Assembly (NCBI RefSeq): GCF_033344935.1
Contig: NZ_JAWPMM010000001.1
Coordinates: forward strand, 3,396,001-3,460,000
Length of the DNA: 64,000 bases
Reading direction: 5' to 3'
Origin: Reichenbachiella sp.
Lineage (GTDB): Bacteria > Bacteroidota > Bacteroidia > Cytophagales > Cyclobacteriaceae
This document shows, piece by piece, positions 9,405-16,931 of the stretch. The position numbers and the translations under genes are program-made. The notes under the pieces are model-generated. The model saw only the letters and a program-made list of their open reading frames with translations. It was not told the DNA's origin and did not search any database. Within the stretch, counting starts at the first letter, position 1, and every line of letters begins with the position of its first letter.

Positions 9405-10391
9405 TTAGTACTGTACAGCTGCCGCAGCAAATGCCAGGCCTCCACCTGAGCCGATAAACATCAGCAAATCACCCTTTTTCAATTTCTTGTTTTTATAGGC
9501 ATCTTCCAACGCCATTGGAATACAAGCTGATCCTGTGTATCCATATTGATCCATCACCATATGTGCCTTTTCTCTGCATACGCCCAGGTTGTCCATGGTT
9601 TCATTAATAGAATTAAAATTCAATTGAGTGATGAAGAAATGGTCAAAATCGTCTGGCTCCTTGCCCAACCTCTTGCAAATATCTAGTGCCATTTCAGTCC
9701 ACATTTTCGGGTTCAATTCTTTAGGGAACCTATGCACAAATTTCAATTGATGATCATGATTTGCCAGCACTTCTGCTGTAGTTGGCTGATGAGTGGCTCC
9801 GCCATAAATCCCCATCCATCCGTTGTACTCTCCTTTGGTTTGCAGATCGCTAGTCAGCCATCCAGCATCCCCTTGCTGAGCAGACATAACCACAGCACCT
9901 GCCCCATCCGCAAACAGGGTGACAGTTTTCTTGTCTTTTTGATTTAGATACTTGCTCATCGCATATCCACCAATTACCAAAATATGCTTATAGCGATCAT
10001 CTGCGCTGATGTACTTTGCAGCTACATCCATGGCCGTAACAAAACCAGCACATGCTGTATTCAAATCAAAAGTTCCTGCATTTTTTAAACCCATTCGATC
10101 TTGAATAACTGAGGCAGTTGAAGGTGAAATGAACTCCGGCGTATCAGTCGAAATCACCAAAAGATCAATCTGATCTGGTTCTATTCCAGCATCCGCCAAC
10201 GCTTTCTTAGCTGCTACTTCACAAAGGTCTGCTACTGACTCCTTTTCGTTGCACCAATATCTCTTGGTGATATTCACATTTTCTCTTAGCCAAGCATCTA
10301 CATCTTCTCCAAGGGTTTCGTTGAAATAGCTGTTTGGAATTTCTCTGGCAGGTACATGCGCACCAATTCCTGTTATTTGTGCTCTGTTCAT
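9405..10391 (-). CDS. KASIII (FabH)-like ketosynthase with altered active site
   Basis: This 328-residue thiolase-fold enzyme matches the beta-ketoacyl-ACP synthase III family in length and order of motifs. The acyl-accepting Cys is present (LNTACAGF, Cys114). FabH has His in PHQAN and Asn in GNTSAAS. An ungapped match here gives ITQLN (Thr255) and GYTGSAC (Tyr285), so two of the three catalytic residues are replaced. It is therefore unlikely to be a standard decarboxylating FabH. It may be an acyltransferase or act on a CoA-bound intermediate. It lies 10 bp after the SDR gene and 22 bp before the symporter, inside the acyl-CoA operon. Confidence 0.85.
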   Translation of the reverse strand: MNRAQITGIGAHVPAREIPNSYFNETLGEDVDAWLRENVNITKRYWCNEKESVADLCEVAAKKALADAGIEPDQIDLLVISTDTPEFISPSTASVIQDRMGLKNAGTFDLNTACAGFVTAMDVAAKYISADDRYKHILVIGGYAMSKYLNQKDKKTVTLFADGAGAVVMSAQQGDAGWLTSDLQTKGEYNGWMGIYGGATHQPTTAEVLANHDHQLKFVHRFPKELNPKMWTEMALDICKRLGKEPDDFDHFFITQLNFNSINETMDNLGVCREKAHMVMDQYGYTGSACIPMALEDAYKNKKLKKGDLLMFIGSGGGLAFAAAAVQY

Positions 10392-10401
10392 ACTTGTTAG
10401 G

Positions 10402-11145
10402 TTATAGGGTTACAGCGCCGTCTACACTCAATACAGAGCCACTGATAAATGAGGCCTCGTCAGAAGCTAAAAAGGCATAGGCATTGGCAATATCATCCGG
10501 TTCGCCTAGTCGACCAAGTGGGGTCTTGGACACCATCATTTCTATCACTTTTTCAGGCATCGCCTTCACCATATCCGTCGCTATAAAACCTGGTGCTACA
10601 GCATTGACGGTAATGGAATGTTTGCCCAATTCTTTGGCCAATGTCTTGGTCATCCCTATCACGCCTGACTTGGTAGCGGCATAGTTTGTTTGTCCGAAAT
10701 TTCCGTAAAGACCTACAACAGAAGAGGTATTGATAATTCGACCGAAATTATTCTCCATCATATTTGGCGTGGCAGCCTTAATGCAATTGAACACGCCTGT
10801 GAGATTGACAGAAATGACTTGCTCCCATTGCTCGATACTCATCTTTTTGATCGTGGCATCTCGCGTGATCCCTGCATTATTGATCAAGATATCAATTCTT
10901 CCTAGCTGATGGATAACTTCGTCAGCGGCCTGTATAGTGGCTTGATGATCCGCCGTATCGACTTTTTGAAAAATGGCTTGGATGCTTCGATCTGATAATT
11001 CATGCGCCAGTTGATTACCGGCTTCTTCATTGATATCCCATATGGCAATTTTAGCACCTTCATCTGCTAACTTCAATACTGCTGCCTTGCCTATTCCTGC
11101 GGATCCTCCCGTGACGATCGCCACGCGATCTTTAAGTTTATTCAT
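10402..11145 (-). CDS. SDR-family 3-oxoacyl reductase (FabG-like)
   Basis: This NAD(P)-dependent short-chain dehydrogenase has the cofactor loop TGGSAGIGKA near residue 12, NNAG (about 87-90), the catalytic Ser in NTSSVVGLYG and the YxxxK pair in TNYAATKSG. It very likely interconverts a 3-oxoacyl and a 3-hydroxyacyl thioester. The open frame runs to 11220, but the ATG at 11145 (MNKLKDRVAIVTGG) gives the family's usual length of 247 residues and has AGGCG upstream, so that start is used. It is the first gene of the six-gene operon. Housekeeping FabG cannot be excluded, but the neighbours point to a pathway-specific enzyme. Confidence 0.88.
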   Translation of the reverse strand: MNKLKDRVAIVTGGSAGIGKAAVLKLADEGAKIAIWDINEEAGNQLAHELSDRSIQAIFQKVDTADHQATIQAADEVIHQLGRIDILINNAGITRDATIKKMSIEQWEQVISVNLTGVFNCIKAATPNMMENNFGRIINTSSVVGLYGNFGQTNYAATKSGVIGMTKTLAKELGKHSITVNAVAPGFIATDMVKAMPEKVIEMMVSKTPLGRLGEPDDIANAYAFLASDEASFISGSVLSVDGAVTL

Positions 11146-11228
11146 ATGTCTTATTCGCCTAGTTTTACTCTGTTTTTTTGTGAAGCAAGAAAAGTTGAAA
11201 ACATTTCCTTGTTCATTCATGCTTCGTA

Positions 11229-11264
11229 AAAATATACTTAGACCCTAGACTTTTAGGACAAAAA
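11229..11264 (-). promoter_or_regulatory. Possible Bacteroidota promoter of the acyl-CoA operon
   Basis: On the minus strand, TTTTTG at about 11259-11264 and TATATTTT at 11229-11236 lie 22 nt apart. This approximates the TTTG/TAnnTTTG consensus, with the final G missing. It lies about 85 bp upstream of the SDR start. The match is imperfect. Confidence 0.3.
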
Positions 11265-11350
11265 AGATCAATTCAAGGCTTGACTATTGAATGATTTAAA
11301 AGAACATAAAATTATAACTAATTCATTTTAAGTACTTTAACACAAATAAA

Positions 11351-11383
11351 TAGAGGTTTGACTTTTACAAAATCAAACCTCTA
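11351..11383 (-). terminator. Rho-independent terminator of the DUF885 gene
   Basis: A perfect 11-bp inverted repeat (11351-11361 with 11373-11383) encloses an 11-nt loop. On the minus strand it is followed by TTTATTTG. It lies about 30 bp past the DUF885 stop codon. Confidence 0.75.
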
Positions 11384-11413
11384 CAAATAGGTTAACTATA
11401 TCTGTACCTCATT

Positions 11414-13252
11414 TTACTCAGCAGCAACACTAGCAATCCATCGGTCAATCTTGGCTTCCAAAACCACCAACGGCAAACTACCAGATCCCAAGACCTGATT
11501 ATGAAATACTTTGATATCGAATTGATCACCCAAGGCTTTTTCTGCTCTGGTTCTCAGCTCCCTGATTTTCAACTGCCCTATTTTATATGACAGTGCTTGT
11601 CCAGGTCCAACCATATACCTTTCAATTTCTGAAATGATAGAAGCTTCAGAAGCTGCTTCATTAGCCATGGAGTATTCAATGGCTTGCTCTCTGCTCCAGC
11701 CTTTGGCATGCATCCCAGCGTCCACTACCAGACGAATGGCACGGTGGATCTCCATGCTCAACATACCAAAGTACTGATAAGGATCGGTGTACAAACCAAG
11801 TTCCTTACCCAGTGATTCCGTGTATAGGGCCCATCCTTCTACATACACGCCCATACCTTCGGTGTGCAGGAATCCTGGCAGACTTTCATTCTCCTGCTGG
11901 AGCGACAACTGATAGTGGTGACCCGGTATAGCTTCATGTAAAAACAGAGCTTCATCGGAATACTTGTTGTATTTGGTCACGTCTGGAATAGGCACATAAA
12001 AGATGCCCGGCCGAGAACCATCTTTAGATCCTGCATTGTACTCCGCACTAGCCGAAGCCTCTCTGAATGCTTGTGTTCTTCTCACTTCAAATGGTGACTT
12101 AGGAGTCAAATCAAAAAGCTTATTGAGATTAGGCTTCATGCGCTCATGAATAGCATTGAAGTTGTCGATCACCTGCTGTGGATCTGTAAATGGCATTTGT
12201 TCTTTGCTGGTACGCACATGATCAAAGAAAGCTTTCAAGTCTCCCTCGAATCCGATTTCTTCTTTCACCATTTCCATTTCCGCACGGATTCTGGCTACTT
12301 CACTTTTCCCCAATTCGAAGATCTCATCAGGCGTCATATTAGTAGTGGTATGATATTTCACTAAATACTGATAGGTTTCCTGTCCGTTCGGCAATGCGCC
12401 GATACCTGCCGTCTCTGTGCCTGCCTGAAAGTATTCTTCATTCAAAAAAGTATCAAGTGATTGATAAGCAGGGATCAATTCGTTCGTCAATAAACTCTGA
12501 AAATCAGATTCAATTCTTGCTCGATCCTCCATAGGGATACTATCAGACATATTCTTCACTGCGGCATAGAATACATGGTCTTCGATGATAGGATTGGTGA
12601 ATTGATCCATCTGACCGATCACTTTTTTAATAATAGCTTTTGGTAACACTACGCCTTGCACCATTCCTTCCCTCATATTGGCCTGTGCAGTTTGCAGCCA
12701 TGGAATGAAAGCCTTTACGCGTTTGTACCAATTATCATAATCTTCGACTGTATCAAAAGGCTGAGCCCCTCCTACATCCGCGAACGTAGTAAAATAGAGA
12801 TGAAAGGAAAAAATCTGATTGATCGGCAAGTAATTGATATTAGGCAAATCAAACAGCGGCGAGGCCACAGATACCATAGTATTTTCCAATCCTTCCTTTT
12901 TTAATTTGCAATCCCACTCCATGACTTGAATACTCATCTGATCTGCTTCGGATAAAGTATTGGGATCTATATCCGAGATGGCTTGTAAAAAGGCACTGTA
13001 GCTAGCTACCATGTCCGCCTGCACTTCAGCATCGATATAATTCACAAGCTTATCATTATATCCTTCTAATCCAGCATTGGTAGCTTCTATTGGGTTGATC
13101 CTTAGTTTGAACTGATGATAAGCATCGAAAAGACTGTCAACCGACACTAGTTCTGGTTCGGTTGTCGAAGTTGATTCATTGGTTTGGCAGGCTGTTAGAA
13201 AAAGGAATCCTAAGGCTGAACATATTAGAACTAGATACTTGAAAACTTTCAT
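11414..13252 (-). CDS. DUF885 family lipoprotein, putative zinc peptidase
   Basis: This 612-residue envelope protein has a lipoprotein signal peptide with lipobox LTAC at residues 19-22. The C-terminal half carries the hallmark FLHEAIPGHHYQ motif of the DUF885 family. Its HExxxxGHH pattern resembles a zinc-peptidase site, with a possible further ligand in the WALYTESLGKELG region. The length fits the family, whose members are secreted and poorly studied. It has its own terminator and stands apart from the operon that follows. The peptidase activity is inferred from the motif and the substrate is unknown. Confidence 0.85.
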   Translation of the reverse strand: MKVFKYLVLICSALGFLFLTACQTNESTSTTEPELVSVDSLFDAYHQFKLRINPIEATNAGLEGYNDKLVNYIDAEVQADMVASYSAFLQAISDIDPNTLSEADQMSIQVMEWDCKLKKEGLENTMVSVASPLFDLPNINYLPINQIFSFHLYFTTFADVGGAQPFDTVEDYDNWYKRVKAFIPWLQTAQANMREGMVQGVVLPKAIIKKVIGQMDQFTNPIIEDHVFYAAVKNMSDSIPMEDRARIESDFQSLLTNELIPAYQSLDTFLNEEYFQAGTETAGIGALPNGQETYQYLVKYHTTTNMTPDEIFELGKSEVARIRAEMEMVKEEIGFEGDLKAFFDHVRTSKEQMPFTDPQQVIDNFNAIHERMKPNLNKLFDLTPKSPFEVRRTQAFREASASAEYNAGSKDGSRPGIFYVPIPDVTKYNKYSDEALFLHEAIPGHHYQLSLQQENESLPGFLHTEGMGVYVEGWALYTESLGKELGLYTDPYQYFGMLSMEIHRAIRLVVDAGMHAKGWSREQAIEYSMANEAASEASIISEIERYMVGPGQALSYKIGQLKIRELRTRAEKALGDQFDIKVFHNQVLGSGSLPLVVLEAKIDRWIASVAAE

Positions 13253-13322
13253 TTGGGTGTGATTAAATGTTTAAAATATAAGTAGCCAAATTAATTATAA
13301 CCGTTGGGTATTCAAACAACTT

Positions 13323-13358
13323 AATACTAGAGAGTATTGTGAATTTCTCGAAATTCAC
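13323..13358. repeat. Two abutting short inverted repeats
   Basis: AATACT-agag-AGTATT (13323-13338) is followed without a gap by GTGAATTT-ctcg-AAATTCAC (13339-13358). Both are perfect palindromic hairpins. They lie in the 215-bp gap between the CHAT gene stop and the DUF885 start. No T-run follows on either strand, so an operator or RNA structure is as likely as a terminator. Confidence 0.5.
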
Positions 13359-13467
13359 TTATAGCATGTATTGTTCATTCATATAAGCAAAATTCGTCCT
13401 TCACAAATCGCTTCACCGGTTCAATCATATACTTAGCTGTGCACGCAACTGTTTGTGATAAACCTAG

Positions 13468-15444
13468 CTAAGTAGTTAAAGTTATCTCATATTTGGAAAA
13501 GCAACCTAGTGCTAACAAAATCAAACCAATACCAATATTAACCATCAAATATGGCTGGTGAGCTTTGAGTCTTATATCATGCCCATAGTGAACAAGAGCA
13601 GACCAAAAAAAAGGGTGTTTATTAAAACTGTCACCAACAGCCAAAAAATCTCTTTTCGCATTATTGAGGGCACTAGAACTACGGTTTCCGTCCTTCACAT
13701 TTTTAAAATATTCGTTTATAATTTTCATCGTACTCAAGTCATCAATGGACCATAGGCTCCCAATTAAACTTTGCACACCCACCTCAATTGCTCTTGCCCC
13801 AAAACTCTTTGATAATTCACCATTAACAGGGTAACCAACTAAACTTTCACAAGAGGTAAGAACCATCTGAGTGGGAAGTCCTCCAGCTTTGTAAAAATCA
13901 AAAAAATCCAATCTCCTCATCGAATCTAAATCAGACAATAGCAATACTGGATCTTTCTGATTATCCAAAACCTGATGGGTAGCAATATGCCAAATCGACG
14001 ATTCAGTCCTATCCATTTTTTTCAAAGTTGTCTGAAACCCTTCTCTTTGTGCTCCGGACAAAAAAAGCTTCTCATTCTTATAGTTCCCATGTAGAGAAAA
14101 TACTTTTGGATCCGTTTCTATTATTTCCAAACGTCCCATATCAATTCGCGAATACACCACATCAATTTCATCGATAAGGTATTTACCCTTATTTACAAGA
14201 GCCTCAAAAGGCAGATCATTTAGTATACCATCAGCGTCTATGACAAGCCTATTCCCAGGCTTTACAGCATTAACGAAGAACGTGGAATACAAGTCTTCTA
14301 AGTTCGATTTCAACTGAGTAAAATTATTTTTAGATCCGACGTAAACGGATTCCGCATCTTGAATTTTGTCATTAGTATCCAGAAGCTTTCTAAGCAGTAT
14401 TTCTTTGGGATGTTTTGTAAGTACTTTTTTCTCTCCCTGCCAAAAAAATTGAAATATAAAATCCTGTCCTTCAAGAAAAACCATTCGTGATTCTGCGGGG
14501 TTTGATCTGAATAATGGAGCCTTTTTCTTATTGAAAGAAGTATTTAAAATTTTAAGATATTGAGATCGAAGGTTGTTTCTCACCAAAAAACACTCTTTCC
14601 ACTTTTTGTTACTCAGATTGCCTGAATACAAGTTTTTTTCCAATGGTTCTATTTTTTTAAGCAAACCAGAAACAATAATTGATCTCATTGAACCTGAACT
14701 CAACAGGCTCTGATTATTTTGAAGCTCTCCAGCTCGGCTGATTAAAAAAGCCCTCTGAATCAAGTCAGTATTAGATTCATCGACTGATTGATTACTTAAA
14801 TGCTCAAGAGTAGCTTCTAGCAACTGATATGTACTCGAAATGTGGTTTTTTCGATAAGAGTTAATTAGCCCAGATGAAAACGCACCATTTAAATAGTATA
14901 GGGTTGCCTTAATTTGATCATTGATCTCAGCTACTGAAGCGATTTGCTCCTTATTAGGATCCAATAAGATCTTTAGTTTTAGCTTTAGATAATTTAACCT
15001 TAAGCATAGCATTCTATAGCCAACTATATATTCAAATCTTTCATCACACAAAGAAGGGTATTCATACAAAATAAATAGGTCTCTTTGCACTTTTTCCTCT
15101 AAAGATATTAGTTCAGCATTAGACACCAAACTGACCTGATTGACATTATTCATTCGTAAATTCTCAATCCTATTTTGAATACCTAAAAGAAATTCTGAAA
15201 ATATGGTCGAAGGCAAAGCAGAACTATCGTGAAAGTGTATCACCTTCTCTAAGGTTTTATCCCTCTCCCAATTCCGTAAAACATGGATCAATTCAATATC
15301 CGAATTTTCAAAATTGACTGAATATCCCTTTGAATATATGACCAGCATAACGATCATAAGAGGCATGACTTTCTTACAAAAAAAAGTGATAGGTATTGCG
15401 CTTAGGGTAAAGGATTCTACCCCACGATTAGGTGGTAAATACAT
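13468..15444 (-). CDS. CHAT-domain (caspase-like) membrane protein
   Basis: This 658-residue protein has an N-terminal hydrophobic segment (about 27-40), a helical middle, and a C-terminal CHAT domain at about 380-620. The caspase-type dyad is visible as IWHIATHQ (His490) and VLTSCES (Cys532). The typical CHAT motifs SLIGSLWSIDDLST and the final HPFFWSALVHYG follow. One transmembrane helix lies at about 631-650. CHAT proteins are cysteine proteases or scaffolds related to caspases and separase. The gene diverges from an ECF sigma factor and a TPR/membrane protein, and CHAT, TPR and sigma genes often group together in Bacteroidota. An ATG at 15366 is an alternative start, but it would lose the KK before the hydrophobic stretch. 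The target is unknown. Confidence 0.85.
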   Translation of the reverse strand: MYLPPNRGVESFTLSAIPITFFCKKVMPLMIVMLVIYSKGYSVNFENSDIELIHVLRNWERDKTLEKVIHFHDSSALPSTIFSEFLLGIQNRIENLRMNNVNQVSLVSNAELISLEEKVQRDLFILYEYPSLCDERFEYIVGYRMLCLRLNYLKLKLKILLDPNKEQIASVAEINDQIKATLYYLNGAFSSGLINSYRKNHISSTYQLLEATLEHLSNQSVDESNTDLIQRAFLISRAGELQNNQSLLSSGSMRSIIVSGLLKKIEPLEKNLYSGNLSNKKWKECFLVRNNLRSQYLKILNTSFNKKKAPLFRSNPAESRMVFLEGQDFIFQFFWQGEKKVLTKHPKEILLRKLLDTNDKIQDAESVYVGSKNNFTQLKSNLEDLYSTFFVNAVKPGNRLVIDADGILNDLPFEALVNKGKYLIDEIDVVYSRIDMGRLEIIETDPKVFSLHGNYKNEKLFLSGAQREGFQTTLKKMDRTESSIWHIATHQVLDNQKDPVLLLSDLDSMRRLDFFDFYKAGGLPTQMVLTSCESLVGYPVNGELSKSFGARAIEVGVQSLIGSLWSIDDLSTMKIINEYFKNVKDGNRSSSALNNAKRDFLAVGDSFNKHPFFWSALVHYGHDIRLKAHQPYLMVNIGIGLILLALGCFSKYEITLTT

Positions 15445-15570
15445 GGTGGTTAGGCTTGGTTTATTGGATTACCTTTTTCTTAATTTAAACAATTAATGTT
15501 TGTAATTAAAGCGGAAACCATTAATATCACTTTACTAAAAAATCAACCTAACATTTTTTGAAATATTCTA

Positions 15571-16158
15571 ATGATAAGTATTGAATTTAGAAGAAAAAAC
15601 TCTGATAACAACATAATTGACGGTTTACGAGAAGGACAGAAAAAGACGCTCAACCATATCTATAATGAATACTTTCCACACGTCAGAAATCATATCCTAA
15701 AAAATTCCGGATCCGAAGACGATGCCAAAGACGTATTTCAAGATGCGATTATGGCTATCTTTCAAAACGTATCGAATGCAGACTTTGAACTCACCTGCAA
15801 ATTTCAAACTTATCTAAATGCTGTTAGTAATAACATTTGGAAAAAAAGGTTAAGGGATAGAAAAAAAAATACCGTAACACTAGAAGAAGATTTTATGCAT
15901 ATCGCTCAAGAAGAGATCGAGGATGCGGTGCTCAAAATGGAGAGGTATAAGTTTTATCTCAGGAAGTTTAGCGAAATCAGTATTAAGTGCCAGGAACTTC
16001 TCAAAATGTTTTTAAATGGGATTGACATGAAAAGCATCACTGAGCACTTTGGTTTCGCGAGCGTATCATATACAAAAAAAAGAAAGTTCAATTGTAAAGA
16101 AAGTCTGGTCAAGGCTATCGAATGTGACCCTGAATATCAACTACTAGTAAGTCTATGA
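15571..16158 (+). CDS. ECF-type RNA polymerase sigma factor
   Basis: This 195-residue sigma-70 family protein has region 2 at about 18-95 (ILKNSGSEDDAKDVFQDAIM, FQTYLNAVSNNIWKKRLRDR) and a helix-turn-helix region 4 at about 130-180 (CQELLKMFLNGIDMKSITEH). It would direct RNA polymerase to a dedicated promoter set. Its stop codon overlaps the start of the TPR protein by 4 bp (ATGA), so the pair is translationally coupled. It is divergent from the CHAT gene across 126 bp, so it may control that gene. Its regulon cannot be read from the sequence. Confidence 0.87.
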   Translation: MISIEFRRKNSDNNIIDGLREGQKKTLNHIYNEYFPHVRNHILKNSGSEDDAKDVFQDAIMAIFQNVSNADFELTCKFQTYLNAVSNNIWKKRLRDRKKNTVTLEEDFMHIAQEEIEDAVLKMERYKFYLRKFSEISIKCQELLKMFLNGIDMKSITEHFGFASVSYTKKRKFNCKESLVKAIECDPEYQLLVSL

Positions 16159-16880
16159 ACAAAAAAGATCGACACGAGTTGTATGAGCGGTACCTGAAAA
16201 ACCAACTCGATGGTATTGCATTAAGGAAATTCGAGCAAGAACTAGAATCGAACGAGCTAATGCAAAGAGAACTGACTTTAGAAATTGAGCTTAGAGAAGC
16301 ACTGAGTCAACATAGTGATTATTCCATTTTCAAGGATTTAGTAGAGAAAGCCGAATCAGAGTACTTTCAAAAGCCTAATAGAAAAAGCTGGCCTTTAGGC
16401 TGGGCTGCCGCCCTACTGGTATTATTAATAAGCACCTTTGTCTGGAAAACTCACTTTGACCTATCTCCGGATGATTTTTTCGAGAAGAATTTTGTCCCCT
16501 ATAAAGCTCCTGGATTACTAAGGGGTGATGTTACTGTATTGGATGAGGATTTAATGATAGGACTTATTCGATATGACGAAAGACGATATGCTGAAGCCAT
16601 AGAAGCTTTTGAGTCTGTAATAAAGAAAGATTCTCTCAATTACACTGCTCAATTTCTATGTGGCGTAAGCCATATGGCCTTGCAAAACTTTAAAAATGCT
16701 GAATCAATCCTTATAGAACAATCCGAAAATCAAGACAACATTTTCAAAGACCAGAGCCACCTGTATCTTATGATTTTGTATCAATCAGACAGCCTTACTA
16801 CTAATGATGAACATGTACAATATCACTATAGACAGATCACTGACCCACAGGTAAAAGCAATGGCTGATGACTTGAGGTAG
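16155..16880 (+). CDS. Single-pass membrane protein with TPR domain, possible anti-sigma partner
   Basis: This 241-residue protein has a cytoplasmic N-terminal segment (about 1-75) with zinc-free anti-sigma-like helices (YERYLKNQLDGIALRKFEQE), one transmembrane helix at 79-97, and TPR repeats outside (ALYAEAIEAFESVIKKDSLN-type units at about 140-215). The order of helical N-domain, membrane span and TPR after an ECF sigma gene is typical of membrane regulators in Bacteroidota. It could hold the sigma factor at the membrane until the TPR part senses a partner, perhaps the CHAT protein. That link is inferred from context. It converges on the DUF4157 gene with a 51-bp gap. Confidence 0.7.
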   Translation: MNKKDRHELYERYLKNQLDGIALRKFEQELESNELMQRELTLEIELREALSQHSDYSIFKDLVEKAESEYFQKPNRKSWPLGWAAALLVLLISTFVWKTHFDLSPDDFFEKNFVPYKAPGLLRGDVTVLDEDLMIGLIRYDERRYAEAIEAFESVIKKDSLNYTAQFLCGVSHMALQNFKNAESILIEQSENQDNIFKDQSHLYLMILYQSDSLTTNDEHVQYHYRQITDPQVKAMADDLR

Positions 16881-16931
16881 TTCCAAGAAACGCTCATATT
16901 TTTTTGTATAGCTGACAAGCCGTGAAATAGA

